Part shown: piece by piece, positions 53,244-62,610 of the stretch
Numbering within the stretch: position 1 is the first letter of the stretch
Layout: the number at the start of each line of letters is the position of its first letter
DNA from: Streptomyces himalayensis subsp. himalayensis
GTDB taxonomy: Bacteria; Actinomycetota; Actinomycetes; Streptomycetales; Streptomycetaceae
Assembly (NCBI RefSeq): GCF_013778455.1
Contig: NZ_JACEHE010000001.1
Location: forward strand, 124,001 to 188,000
Direction of reading: 5' to 3'
DNA length: 64,000 nucleotides
Notes under the pieces: generated by a model
The model's input: only the letters and a program-made list of their open reading frames with translations
The model's database searches: none
What the model was told of the DNA's origin: nothing
Program-made: the position numbers and the translations under genes

Positions 53244-53249
53244 TAGCCT
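53244..53249 (+). promoter_or_regulatory. -10 box for a leaderless adnB mRNA
   Basis: TAGCCT is 7 nt before GTG 53257, which has no ribosome-binding site. adnB may thus be transcribed from its own start as well as with adnA. Confidence 0.4.
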
Positions 53250-53256
53250 CTCTGAG

Positions 53257-56200
53257 GTGTCGGCCCGTATCACTGACCCCAAGCAGCTCAAGGAGCTCCT
53301 CGGGATTCCGTTCACCCCGGAGCAGACGGCGTGCATCACCGCACCGCCCGCTCCGCAGGTGATCGTGGCCGGAGCCGGGTCCGGCAAGACGACCGTGATG
53401 GCGGCACGCGTGGTGTGGCTCGTCGGCACCGGCCAGGTCGCCCCCGAACAGGTCCTCGGCCTGACCTTCACCAACAAGGCCGCCGGCGAGCTCGCCGAGC
53501 GCGTACGGAAAGCACTGATCAAGGCCGGGGTCACCGATCCCGACGTCATCGACCCCGACAACCCGCCGGGCGAGCCCGTCATCTCCACGTACCACGCCTT
53601 CGCGGGCCGCCTGCTCACCGACCACGGACTGCGCATCGGCGTCGAGCCCACGGCCCGGCTGCTTGCCGACGCCACCCGCTTCCAGCTCGCCGCGCGCGTG
53701 CTGCGAGAGGCGCCAGGCCCCTATCCGGCGCTGACCCGCTCCTTCCCGGACCTCGTCAGCGATCTGCTGGCGCTCGACGCCGAGCTCGCCGAGCATCTCG
53801 TACGCCCAGAGGAGCTACGGGCGTACGACGCCGAGCTGCTGCACACCCTGGGGCGCGCGAAGCTCACCAACGAGTACCTCCGCAAGGTGCCCGAGGCCGC
53901 CGAGGCCCGCCGCGAACTGGCCGAACTCGTCACGCGCTACCGGGCTGCCAAACGCGACCGCGACCTCCTCGACTTCGGCGACCAGATCGCCCTCTCCGCG
54001 ACACTGGCCAGCACACGGCCCGAGGTCGGCGCGATCCTGCGCGACGAGTTCCGCGTCGTGCTGCTCGACGAGTACCAGGACACGTCGGTCGCCCAGCGGA
54101 TCCTGCTGGCGGGCCTGTTCGGCGGCGGCACCGGCCACCCCGTGACCGCCGTCGGTGACCCCTGCCAGGCGATCTACGGCTGGCGCGGCGCCTCCGTCGC
54201 CAACCTCGACGACTTCCCCCAGCACTTCCCGGGGGCCGACGGCCGGCCCGCCACGCGGTTCGCGCTGAGCGAGAACCGCCGCAGTGGCGGCCGCCTCCTC
54301 GACCTCGCCAACGGCCTCGCCGAGCCCCTGCGCGCGATGCACGCGGGCGTGGAGGCCCTGCGGCCCGCCCCCGGCGCCGAGCGGGACGGCGTCGTGCGCT
54401 GCGCCCTGCTGCGCACCCACGCCGAGGAGATCGACTGGCTCGCGGACTCGATCGCCCACCTCGTCCGCACGGGCAAGGCGCCCGGCGAGATCGCCGTGCT
54501 GTGCCGCACGGCGGCCGACTTCGCCGAGATCCAAGGAGCCCTCGTCGCCCGCGACATCCCCGTCGAGGTCGTGGGCCTGTCCGGACTGCTGCACCTGCCG
54601 GAGGTCGCCGATCTCGTCGCCGTCTGCGAGGTCCTCCAGGACCCGGGCGCCAACGCCTCCCTCGTACGGCTGCTGACCGGCCCCCGCTGGCGCATCGGCC
54701 CTCGCGACCTCGCGCTCCTGGGCCGCCGCGCCCGCCTCCTCGTCGCGCACGCACGCGTGGGGGACGAGGACGACCCCGACCGGCGGCTCGCCGAAGCCGT
54801 CGAGGGCGTCGATCCGGCCGAGGTCATATCGCTCGCCGACGCACTGGACACGTTCCTGGAGACCCCGTTCGACGCGGAGGGCGCGGCAGGGGACGACGAC
54901 GGGCTGCCCTTCTCGGCGGATGCACGCGTACGGTTCGCGCGCCTCGCCGCCGAACTGCGCGACCTGCGCCGCTCCCTGTCCGACCCGCTGATGGACGTAC
55001 TGCACCGCGTCCTGGCCGTCACCGGCCTTGAGGTCGAACTCTCCGCTTCACCCCACGCGCTGGCCGCCCGACGCCGGGAAACGCTGTCGAACTTCCTCGA
55101 CACAGCCGCGTCCTTCGCCGCCAACGAGGGCGAGGCGAGCCTGCTCGCGTTCCTCGGCTTCCTCCGTACCGCCGCCCAGTACGAGAAGGGGCTCGACAAC
55201 GCCCTTCCCGGCGGCGAGAACACGGTCAAGGTCCTGACCGCCCACAAGTCCAAGGGCCTGGAATGGGACGTCGTCGCCGTTCCGGGCCTGGTCACGGGTA
55301 CCTTCCCCAGCACCCAGGGCCGCGAGAAGTGGACCGCCCAGGGCAAGGTCCTGCCCCACGCCCTGCGCGGCGACGCGGCCACGCTGCCCGACATCGAGGC
55401 GTGGGACGCGAAGGGCATGAAGGCCTTCCACGAGGCGATGAAGGACCACCAGCGCACCGAGGAACTCCGCCTCGGGTACGTCACGTTCACCCGCCCCCGC
55501 TCCCTCCTGCTCGCCTCCGGCCACTGGTGGGGGCCCTCCCAGAAGAGGCCACGCGGACCGTCGGACTTCCTCCAGGCCCTGCACGACCACTGCGCGGCAG
55601 GCCACGGCGAGATCGAGGCATGGGCCGAAGCACCGGACGAGGACGAGGAGAACCCGGCCCTGCGGCAGACGTCCGGCGACCACGCCTGGCCGCTCCCGCT
55701 GGACGAGGCGGCAACAGCCCGCCGCCGCGCGGCTGCCGCCACAGTGCTCGCGCATCTGGAGCGGCAGGCGGGGGGCGCAGACGCTCCCACAGGGGGCGCG
55801 GGCACCACGGAGGCCGCCCGCGCCCACGCTGAGGCGCACCCGGCGGCGTACAGCGCCCCGACCGCGTACGACGCCGCCTCCGCGTACGACGACCCGGAGT
55901 GGCCCCCTCCGCCAGAGGACGACGAGCCGCCGTACGAGGACGGAGACTTCCCGGACGGGGATGTCCCGGAGGGGGATGTCCCGGAGGGGGATGTCCCGGA
56001 GAGGGACTTCCCGGAGCGGGACGTCCCTGAGGAGGTCTTCCCCAAGGAGGTCTTCCCCGAGGACGACACAGCCGACTGGGATTCCTGGACGCCCGAGCGT
56101 CCCACCGTCCCCAGCCAAGCCACCGCCCACGTGCGCGTGCCGCACCAGTCGCCGCCGCCGGACATCCGCCCGCACCCCGCCGCCACAGACGGCGACGCCA

Positions 56201-57180
56201 CGGTGCTCACCCCGGAGGTCCTCACCGAGGTCTTCACCCCGGAGGTCCTCACCCCCGAGGAGACCCGCACCATCGCCTCCTGGGACCGCGATCTGGACGC
56301 CCTCACGGGTGAACTCCTACGGGCCCGGGAAGGCGTCAGGGACGTCCCCGTGCCGCCCTCGCTCACCGCCTCCCAGCTGCTGCGCCTCGCCGCCGACCCG
56401 GACGGCTTCGCACGGGAACTGGCCCGCCCCATGCCCCACCCGCCCGGCCGCGCCGCGCGCCGCGGCACGCGCTTCCACGCCTGGCTGGAAACCCGCTTCG
56501 ACGCGCTGCACCTGCCGATGCTCGATCCGCTCGATCCGCAGGAGCTGCCCGGCAGCGAGGCGGAGATCGCCGACGAACGCGACCTCGAGGCACTCAAGGA
56601 GGCCTTCGAGCGCACCCCGTACGCGCACCGCACCCCGTACCGCGTCGAAGTGCCCGTGCAGCTGGTGATCGCCGGCCGCGTCATCCGCGGTCGCATCGAC
56701 GCCGTCTACAAGGACGGCGACGGCGACGACACCACGTACGAGATCATCGACTGGAAGACCGGCCGTACGAGCCCGGTGGCCTCTGCCGTCGGCGACCCGC
56801 TCCAGCTCGCGGTCTACCGCCTGGCCTGGGCCGAGCAGCACGGCGTCCCGCTCGAGTCCGTACGGGCCGCGTTCGTCCATGTGCGCAGCGGGGAGACCGT
56901 TCGCCCCCACCGTCTTCCCGGCCGCGCCGAGCTGGAACGCCTCCTGCTCGCGCAGCCGGAGCCGGAGCTGGAGCCGGGGGACCGGGATCCGGCGTCCGAG
57001 GAAGCGCCCGGGCGCACCTCCGCGGAGCCCCGTGACGGGGAGCCCGCGGCACCGCTCGGACAAGCCCCCGGCGAACCCCGGAACGCGGCCTTCGACGAAC
57101 CCCGGGAAGCGTCCCCCGAGGAACCCCGGGAAGCGTCCCCCGAGGAACCGCCGGACGAGCCCGCCCACGTGGGCCGATAA
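53257..57180 (+). CDS. adnB: UvrD/RecB-type helicase-nuclease, AdnB-like subunit
   Basis: A 1307-residue SF1A helicase fused to a RecB-type nuclease. Walker A AGAGSGKTT begins at residue 39, TYHAFAGRLL is motif Ia, LLDEYQDTS near 272 motif II, GDPCQAIYGWRG motif III, LTAHKSKGLEWD motif V and YVTFTRPR motif VI. IIDWKTGRT near residue 1165 provides the nuclease Asp and Lys. An acidic, repeat-rich linker (55860-56100: GDVPEGDVPEGDVPE...) separates motors and nuclease. GTG 53257 fits the conserved start (VSARITDPKQLKELLGIPFTPEQ); GTG 53161 would add 32 atypical residues. With AdnA it resects double-strand ends for recombination. Confidence 0.88.
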   Translation: MSARITDPKQLKELLGIPFTPEQTACITAPPAPQVIVAGAGSGKTTVMAARVVWLVGTGQVAPEQVLGLTFTNKAAGELAERVRKALIKAGVTDPDVIDPDNPPGEPVISTYHAFAGRLLTDHGLRIGVEPTARLLADATRFQLAARVLREAPGPYPALTRSFPDLVSDLLALDAELAEHLVRPEELRAYDAELLHTLGRAKLTNEYLRKVPEAAEARRELAELVTRYRAAKRDRDLLDFGDQIALSATLASTRPEVGAILRDEFRVVLLDEYQDTSVAQRILLAGLFGGGTGHPVTAVGDPCQAIYGWRGASVANLDDFPQHFPGADGRPATRFALSENRRSGGRLLDLANGLAEPLRAMHAGVEALRPAPGAERDGVVRCALLRTHAEEIDWLADSIAHLVRTGKAPGEIAVLCRTAADFAEIQGALVARDIPVEVVGLSGLLHLPEVADLVAVCEVLQDPGANASLVRLLTGPRWRIGPRDLALLGRRARLLVAHARVGDEDDPDRRLAEAVEGVDPAEVISLADALDTFLETPFDAEGAAGDDDGLPFSADARVRFARLAAELRDLRRSLSDPLMDVLHRVLAVTGLEVELSASPHALAARRRETLSNFLDTAASFAANEGEASLLAFLGFLRTAAQYEKGLDNALPGGENTVKVLTAHKSKGLEWDVVAVPGLVTGTFPSTQGREKWTAQGKVLPHALRGDAATLPDIEAWDAKGMKAFHEAMKDHQRTEELRLGYVTFTRPRSLLLASGHWWGPSQKRPRGPSDFLQALHDHCAAGHGEIEAWAEAPDEDEENPALRQTSGDHAWPLPLDEAATARRRAAAATVLAHLERQAGGADAPTGGAGTTEAARAHAEAHPAAYSAPTAYDAASAYDDPEWPPPPEDDEPPYEDGDFPDGDVPEGDVPEGDVPERDFPERDVPEEVFPKEVFPEDDTADWDSWTPERPTVPSQATAHVRVPHQSPPPDIRPHPAATDGDATVLTPEVLTEVFTPEVLTPEETRTIASWDRDLDALTGELLRAREGVRDVPVPPSLTASQLLRLAADPDGFARELARPMPHPPGRAARRGTRFHAWLETRFDALHLPMLDPLDPQELPGSEAEIADERDLEALKEAFERTPYAHRTPYRVEVPVQLVIAGRVIRGRIDAVYKDGDGDDTTYEIIDWKTGRTSPVASAVGDPLQLAVYRLAWAEQHGVPLESVRAAFVHVRSGETVRPHRLPGRAELERLLLAQPEPELEPGDRDPASEEAPGRTSAEPRDGEPAAPLGQAPGEPRNAAFDEPREASPEEPREASPEEPPDEPAHVGR

Positions 57181-57190
57181 GGTCGTGAGC

Positions 57191-58603
57191 ATGAGCAAGC
57201 CCGTTGACAGTGCCGTCAGCGCCGTCCGTACGTACATCCGGCACCACCGTGAGGCCTTCCTCGACGATCTCGCCGAGTGGCTGCGCATCCCGTCCGTCTC
57301 GGCCCAGCCGGACCACGCGGGCGACGTACGGCGCAGCGCCGACTGGCTCGCCGCGAAGCTCAAGGAGACCGGATTCCCGGTCGCCGAGGTCTGGGAGACC
57401 GCAGGCGCACCCGCCGTCTACGCCGAATGGCCATCGGACGACGCCGGGGCGCCCACCGTGCTGGTCTACGGCCACCACGACGTGCAGCCCGCCGCCCGCG
57501 AGGACGGCTGGGACACCGACCCCTTCGAACCGGTCGTCTGCGGAAACCGCCTCCACGCGCGCGGGGCGGCCGACGACAAGGGCCAGGTGTTCTTCCACAC
57601 ACTCGGCGTACGCGCCCACCTCGCCGCGACGGGCCGCGCCACCCCGGCCGTCCACCTCAAGCTGCTCATCGAGGGCGAGGAGGAGTCCGGCTCGCCGCAC
57701 TTCCGTGCCCTCGTGGAGGAGCACGCCGACCGCCTCGCCGCGGACGCGGTGATCGTCTCCGACACCGGCATGTGGTCCGAGACCACACCCACCGTCTGCA
57801 CGGGCATGCGCGGCCTCGCCGACTGCGAGATCCAGCTCCACGGCCCCGACCAGGACATCCACTCGGGCTCCTTCGGCGGCGCCGTACCGAACCCTGCCAC
57901 CGCCGCCGCTCGCCTCGTCGCGGCCCTCCACGACGACCACGCGCGCGTGGCGATCCCCGGCTTCTACGACGGCATCAAGGAGCTCACGCCCCGCGAGCGC
58001 GAACTCTTCGCCGAGCTGCCCTTCGACGAAGAACAGTGGCTGCGCACGGCCAAGTCGTACGCCACCCACGGCGAGGCCGGACACACCACCCTGGAGCGCA
58101 TCTGGGCCCGCCCCACCGCCGAGGTCAACGGCATCGGCGGCGGCTACCAGGGCCCCGGCGGCAAGACGATCATCCCGTCCTCCGCGATGCTGAAGCTCTC
58201 CTTCCGGCTGGTCGCGGGCCAGGACCCGGGCCACATCGAAAAGGCCGTACGCGCCTGGGTCGCCGAACAGCTCCCCGCCGGCATCCGGCACGAGATCACC
58301 TTCGGCGGCGCCACGCGCCCGTGCCTCACGCCGCTCGACCACCCGGCTCTCCAGTCCCTCGTACGCGCCATGGGGCGCGCGTTCGGGCAGGAGATCCTCT
58401 TCACCCGCGAGGGCGGCTCCGGACCGGCGGCGGACCTGCAGGACGTACTCGCCGCACCCGTCCTCTTCCTCGGCATCTCGGTGCCCTCAGACGGCTGGCA
58501 CGCGCCCAACGAGAAAGTCGAGCTCGACCTCCTCCTCAAAGGCGTCGAGACCACCGCGTACCTGTGGGCGGACCTCGCGGAGAACTGGCGCGATGCCGGC
58601 TGA
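57191..58603 (+). CDS. M20-family dipeptidase
   Basis: A 470-residue M20 metallopeptidase. VYGHHDVQPA carries the first metal ligand, RGAADDKGQ the bridging Asp, IEGEEESGSPHF the catalytic Glu pair, VSDTGMW the next acidic residue, and the late GWHAPNEKVELD the last His. A dimerisation domain lies in the middle. It resembles cytosolic beta-Ala-His or general dipeptidases. ATG 57191 has AAGG 8 nt upstream; GTG 57185 is an alternative. It lies 10 bp after adnB, so the genes are likely co-transcribed, although the link to repair is not obvious. Confidence 0.9.
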   Translation: MSKPVDSAVSAVRTYIRHHREAFLDDLAEWLRIPSVSAQPDHAGDVRRSADWLAAKLKETGFPVAEVWETAGAPAVYAEWPSDDAGAPTVLVYGHHDVQPAAREDGWDTDPFEPVVCGNRLHARGAADDKGQVFFHTLGVRAHLAATGRATPAVHLKLLIEGEEESGSPHFRALVEEHADRLAADAVIVSDTGMWSETTPTVCTGMRGLADCEIQLHGPDQDIHSGSFGGAVPNPATAAARLVAALHDDHARVAIPGFYDGIKELTPRERELFAELPFDEEQWLRTAKSYATHGEAGHTTLERIWARPTAEVNGIGGGYQGPGGKTIIPSSAMLKLSFRLVAGQDPGHIEKAVRAWVAEQLPAGIRHEITFGGATRPCLTPLDHPALQSLVRAMGRAFGQEILFTREGGSGPAADLQDVLAAPVLFLGISVPSDGWHAPNEKVELDLLLKGVETTAYLWADLAENWRDAG

Positions 58604-58783
58604 CGCTCCCGCGAACCACCGGGACAGGCGCCCGCACCACCTGCCGGGGGCCCAGCAGCCGACGCCAGGCACACTGGGAACACACGTCCGCACGCCCACG
58701 GCCTGCCGCACCCCGGCCCGCCGAACCTCCTGCTCAACCGCCGCGCAGCACCACCCAATCCATCGGGGGAGTTGGAAGCACCT

Positions 58784-59734
58784 GTGACCACCTGGACTGA
58801 CCGCACCGGCAACCGCCCGCTCGCGCTCACCGCATCGAGCGGCATCGACCGCGCAGCGCACCACCGCCTCGACGAGGCATGGCTGGCCGCGGCGTGGAGC
58901 CACCCGACGACCCGCGTCTTCGTCGTCTCCGGCGGTCAGGTGCTCATCGACGAGACCCCGGACGGCACCACGGAACTCGTCACCACGCCGTCCTTCGAAG
59001 CCCCCCTCACCGAAGCCCACCGCTACTTCCTGGGCACCGACGACGACGGCGTCAGCTACTTCGCCCTGCAGAAGGACTCCCTGCCCGGCCGCATGGACCA
59101 GTCCGCACGCCCCGCGGGCCTCCGCGAAGCGGGCCTCCTGCTGTCCCCCCGCGACACCGGCCTCATGGTGCACGCCGTCGCCCTGGAGAACTGGCAGCGC
59201 CTCCACCGCTTCTGCTCCCGCTGCGGCGAACGCACCGTCATCGCAGCCGCCGGCCACATCCGCCGCTGCCCCGCATGCGGCGCCGAACACTACCCGCGCA
59301 CCGACCCCGCCGTGATCATGCTCGTGACCGACGACGAGGACCGCGCACTGCTCGGCCGCCAGGTCCACTGGCCGGAAGGCCGCTTCTCGACCCTCGCCGG
59401 CTTCGTCGAACCCGGCGAGTCGATAGAGCAGTCGGTACGCCGCGAGGTACTCGAAGAGGCAGGCGTCACAGTCGGCGACGTCGAATACGTCGCAAGCCAG
59501 CCCTGGCCCTTCCCCTCCAGCCTCATGCTGGGCTTCATGGCCCGCGCCACCTCGTCCGAGATCGACGTCGACGGCGAGGAGATCCACGAGGCGCGCTGGT
59601 TCTCCCGGGAAGACCTGCGGGCCGCCTTCGAGTCCGGGGAGGTCCTGCCCCCCTACGGGATCTCGATAGCGGCCCGCCTGATCGAGCTCTGGTACGGCAA
59701 GCCCCTGCCGACACGGCCCGGCCCTGTCGCCTAG
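58784..59734 (+). CDS. nudC: NAD+ diphosphatase / RNA decapping Nudix hydrolase
   Basis: A 316-residue NudC. The zinc ribbon CSRCG...CPACGAEHYPR lies near residues 144-170. The Nudix box is complete (GFVEPGESIEQSVRREVLEEAG). The motif SQPWPFPSSLMLGF after the box is the SQPWPFPxS signature that marks NADH pyrophosphatases. The enzyme cleaves NADH/NAD+ to NMN(H) and AMP and can remove NAD caps from RNA. GTG 58784 is chosen; TTG 58772 is an alternative. It has the same location between the Adn and mrx1/uvrD2 genes in mycobacteria (Rv3199c). Confidence 0.95.
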   Translation: MTTWTDRTGNRPLALTASSGIDRAAHHRLDEAWLAAAWSHPTTRVFVVSGGQVLIDETPDGTTELVTTPSFEAPLTEAHRYFLGTDDDGVSYFALQKDSLPGRMDQSARPAGLREAGLLLSPRDTGLMVHAVALENWQRLHRFCSRCGERTVIAAAGHIRRCPACGAEHYPRTDPAVIMLVTDDEDRALLGRQVHWPEGRFSTLAGFVEPGESIEQSVRREVLEEAGVTVGDVEYVASQPWPFPSSLMLGFMARATSSEIDVDGEEIHEARWFSREDLRAAFESGEVLPPYGISIAARLIELWYGKPLPTRPGPVA

Positions 59735-59802
59735 CCGACGTCGACGCCGGCGCTGTAGGGCCGGTGCAGCCATCGCCGCCCCGGCCGGCCCCCGGCACGG
59801 CC

Positions 59803-60060
59803 TCAGACGCCGAGGGCCTGCTTCACCTGCGCGAGGCTCGGGTTCGTCATGACCACCGGCTCGCCGCCCGAGAGGGGAACGATCGATACGGTGGGAACCG
59901 TCTGGTTCCCGCCGTTCGCCTTCTCGACGAACGCCGCGGACTGCGGGTCCTGCTCGATGTTGATCTCCGCGTACGCGATGCCCTCGCGGTCAAGCTGGCT
60001 CTTCAGCCGACGGCAGTAACCGCACCACGTCGTGCTGTACATCGTCACGGAACCCTGCAT
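59803..60060 (-). CDS. mrx1: Mycoredoxin-1
   Basis: An 85-residue glutaredoxin-fold protein with the mycoredoxin active site CGYC (YSTTWCGYCRRLKSQLD) and TVPTVSI, the conserved cis-Pro. It reduces mycothiol mixed disulfides. ATG 60060 has GGGAGCG upstream; a longer frame (to 60156) has no start signal. The gene is opposite its neighbours, between nudC and uvrD2, like mycobacterial Rv3198A. Confidence 0.92.
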   Translation of the reverse strand: MQGSVTMYSTTWCGYCRRLKSQLDREGIAYAEINIEQDPQSAAFVEKANGGNQTVPTVSIVPLSGGEPVVMTNPSLAQVKQALGV

Positions 60061-60240
60061 GTCTCTCGCGCTCCCTTGTCGTGTTGCTCGTAGGCCTGCT
60101 TGCAGTGAGAGGAACGTACGTGACACGGGCAACCATTCCCGCCACGTAAGGGCCACACCTCTCCCGCATTAGTACGACTGCGACCGCCCGCCTGTGGACA
60201 ACCTGCTCACCGGTCTCCGGCGACCTGGCAGCATGGCGGG

Positions 60241-62439
60241 GTGACACCAGCAACGCACTCCACCCTCTTCCCGCAGGTTCCGGACAGCGCCGACGCCGTG
60301 CTCGACGGGCTCGACCCCGAGCAGCGCGAGGTCGCGACCGCCCTGCACGGACCGGTGTGCGTACTGGCCGGAGCAGGCACGGGCAAAACACGGGCGATCA
60401 CCCACCGCATCGCGTACGGGGTCCGCGCCGGAATCCTGCAGCCGTCCAGCGTTCTCGCCGTCACCTTCACCAACCGCGCCGCAGGCGAGATGCGCGGCCG
60501 CCTCCGCCAGCTCGGCGCCGCCGGAGTCCAGGCACGCACCTTCCACTCCGCCGCCCTGCGCCAGCTCCAGTACTTCTGGCCGAAAGCCGTCGGCGGGCAG
60601 CTGCCCCGGCTCGTGGAACGCAAAATACAGCTCGTCGCCGACGCCGCAGCCGCCTGCCGCATCCGCCTCGACCGGAACGAGTTGCGCGACGTCACCGCCG
60701 AGATCGAATGGTCCAAGGTCACCCAGACCGTCCCGTCGGACTACCTCGCGGCGGCCGCCAAGGCCGGCCGTGACGTCCCCCGCGACCCGGCCGAGATCTC
60801 ACAGCTCTACGCCACCTACGAGGACCTCAAGCGCGAGCGCTCCCTCATCGACTTCGAGGACGTACTGCTGTTGACCGTCGCGATCCTCCAGGACCGCCAC
60901 GACATCGCAGACCACGTCCGCAACCAGTACCAGCACTTCGTCGTCGACGAGTACCAGGACGTCAGCCCGCTCCAGCAGCGCCTCCTGGAACTCTGGCTCG
61001 GCGACCGCGACAGCCTGTGCGTCGTCGGCGACGCAAGCCAGACCATCTACTCCTTCACCGGCGCCACCCCCGACCACCTGCTCAACTTCCGGACCCGGCA
61101 CCCCGGCGCCACCGTCGTCAAACTCGTCCGCGACTACCGCTCCTCGCCCCAGATCGTTCACCTCGCCAACGGCCTGCTCTCCCACGCCCGCGGCCGCGCC
61201 GCCGAACACCGCCTCGAACTGGTCTCCCAGCGGAATCCCGGCCCCGAACCCGTCTACGCCGAGTACCCGGACGAGCCCGCCGAAGCCGAAGGCGCCGCCC
61301 ACCGCATCCGCGATCTCATCGCCTCCGGCGTCCTCGCCAGCGAGATCGCAGTCCTCTTCCGTACGAACAGCCAGTCCGAGACATACGAGCAGGCGCTCGC
61401 GGACGCAGGCGTGCCCTACCAGCTGCGCGGCGCCGAACGGTTCTTCGAACGCACCGAAGTACGCGAAGCAGGCGCCGCCCTGCGCGGAGCAGCCCGCTTC
61501 GGCGCCAACGACACCCTCCTCGACGACGCCGTCGACCTGCCGTCCCAGGTGCGGGCGGTCCTCTCCACCAAGGGCTGGACCACACAACCCCCGGCCGGCT
61601 CCGGTGCCGTCCGTGAACGCTGGGAGTCACTCGCCGCTCTCGTCCGTCTCGCCGAGGACTTCGCCCGAGCCCAGCCGTCAGCCACCCTCGGCGACCTCGT
61701 CGCCGAACTCGACGAGCGCGCAGCCGCCCAGCACGCCCCCACGGTCGAGGGCGTCACCCTCGCCTCCCTGCACGCGGCGAAAGGCCTCGAATGGGACGCC
61801 GTGTTCCTCGTCGGTGTCGCGGAAGGCATGATGCCGATCACCTATGCCAAAACGGACGAACAGATAGAGGAAGAGCGGCGCCTCCTCTACGTGGGCGTCA
61901 CCCGGGCCCGACAGCACGTGTTCGTCTCCTGGGCGCTGTCCCGCTCGCCCGGCGGCCGCCCGAGCCGCCGCCCCAGCCGCTTCCTCGACGGTTTGCGACC
62001 CGGCTCCTCCACAGCCGCGACCCGCGGTGCCGGGGCGCCGGTCGCCGCGGGCGGCATCGAGTACGGCTCCAGGGGCACCGGCACCACCGCCGCAAGGCCC
62101 CGTCGCCAGCCCAGGACACCTGCCCGCTGCCGTGTCTGCGGCCGCACCCTCACCGACGCCGGCGAAATGAAACTGATGCGCTGTGAGGACTGCCCGTCGG
62201 ACATGGATGAAGGCCTCTACGAACGACTCCGCGACTGGCGCGCCAACGAGGCCCGGCAGCTGGGGCAGCCCGCGTTCTGCGTCTTCACCGACAAGACACT
62301 CATGGCGATCGCCGAGGCCGCACCCGACGAGGAGGCCGAACTGGCTCGTATCCCTGGGGTCGGAGTACGCAAACTCAACCGGTTCGGAGCCGACGTGTTG
62401 GCCATCTGCGCAGGTGAGACCCCTGAGGGCCACCAGTAG
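60241..62439 (+). CDS. uvrD2: DNA helicase UvrD2
   Basis: A 732-residue SF1 helicase. Walker A AGAGTGKTRA is at residues 43-52, VVDEYQDVSPLQQ near 237 is motif II, GDASQTIYSFTG motif III and SLHAAKGLEWD motif V. The C-terminal part has the UvrD2 zinc tetracysteine (CRVCGRTL near 631, then CEDCPSD) and an HRDC domain (QLGQPAFCVFTDKTLMAIAE...). In mycobacteria UvrD2 is essential and its tetracysteine links helicase and HRDC parts. GTG 60241; no ribosome-binding site, so it is probably leaderless. wblC lies just downstream. Confidence 0.93.
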   Translation: MTPATHSTLFPQVPDSADAVLDGLDPEQREVATALHGPVCVLAGAGTGKTRAITHRIAYGVRAGILQPSSVLAVTFTNRAAGEMRGRLRQLGAAGVQARTFHSAALRQLQYFWPKAVGGQLPRLVERKIQLVADAAAACRIRLDRNELRDVTAEIEWSKVTQTVPSDYLAAAAKAGRDVPRDPAEISQLYATYEDLKRERSLIDFEDVLLLTVAILQDRHDIADHVRNQYQHFVVDEYQDVSPLQQRLLELWLGDRDSLCVVGDASQTIYSFTGATPDHLLNFRTRHPGATVVKLVRDYRSSPQIVHLANGLLSHARGRAAEHRLELVSQRNPGPEPVYAEYPDEPAEAEGAAHRIRDLIASGVLASEIAVLFRTNSQSETYEQALADAGVPYQLRGAERFFERTEVREAGAALRGAARFGANDTLLDDAVDLPSQVRAVLSTKGWTTQPPAGSGAVRERWESLAALVRLAEDFARAQPSATLGDLVAELDERAAAQHAPTVEGVTLASLHAAKGLEWDAVFLVGVAEGMMPITYAKTDEQIEEERRLLYVGVTRARQHVFVSWALSRSPGGRPSRRPSRFLDGLRPGSSTAATRGAGAPVAAGGIEYGSRGTGTTAARPRRQPRTPARCRVCGRTLTDAGEMKLMRCEDCPSDMDEGLYERLRDWRANEARQLGQPAFCVFTDKTLMAIAEAAPDEEAELARIPGVGVRKLNRFGADVLAICAGETPEGHQ

Positions 62440-62462
62440 GCCGACTGACGCAAACTCGTCGG

Positions 62463-62501
62463 AAAAATAGTTTGCGCATGCCCCAGCAATCCCCATAGGT
62501 T
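62463..62501 (+). promoter_or_regulatory. wblC promoter with AT-rich upstream box
   Basis: AAAAATAGT (62463-62471) is right before -35 TTGCGC (62472-62477). An 18-nt spacer leads to -10 TAGGTT (62496-62501). An AT-rich run next to the -35 is what WhiB7/WblC with its AT-hook needs for autoactivation. Transcription should start near 62508. Confidence 0.7.
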
Positions 62502-62506
62502 CTTAA

Positions 62507-62541
62507 GCACGGAAACGGTGGCTTCTCGAAGCCCCGGTTCC
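62507..62541 (+). promoter_or_regulatory. 5'-terminal hairpin of the wblC leader
   Basis: GCACGGAAACGGTGGCTT pairs with AAGCCCCGGTTCCGTGC around CTCG. It lies at or just after the predicted transcript start and may stabilise the leader. Confidence 0.5.
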
Positions 62542-62610
62542 GTGCTGTACTTAAAAGCCGTCGGACCGGTCCTGACCGGTCCCCTGAGACGCCGAGAGGA
62601 GGCGATTCCA

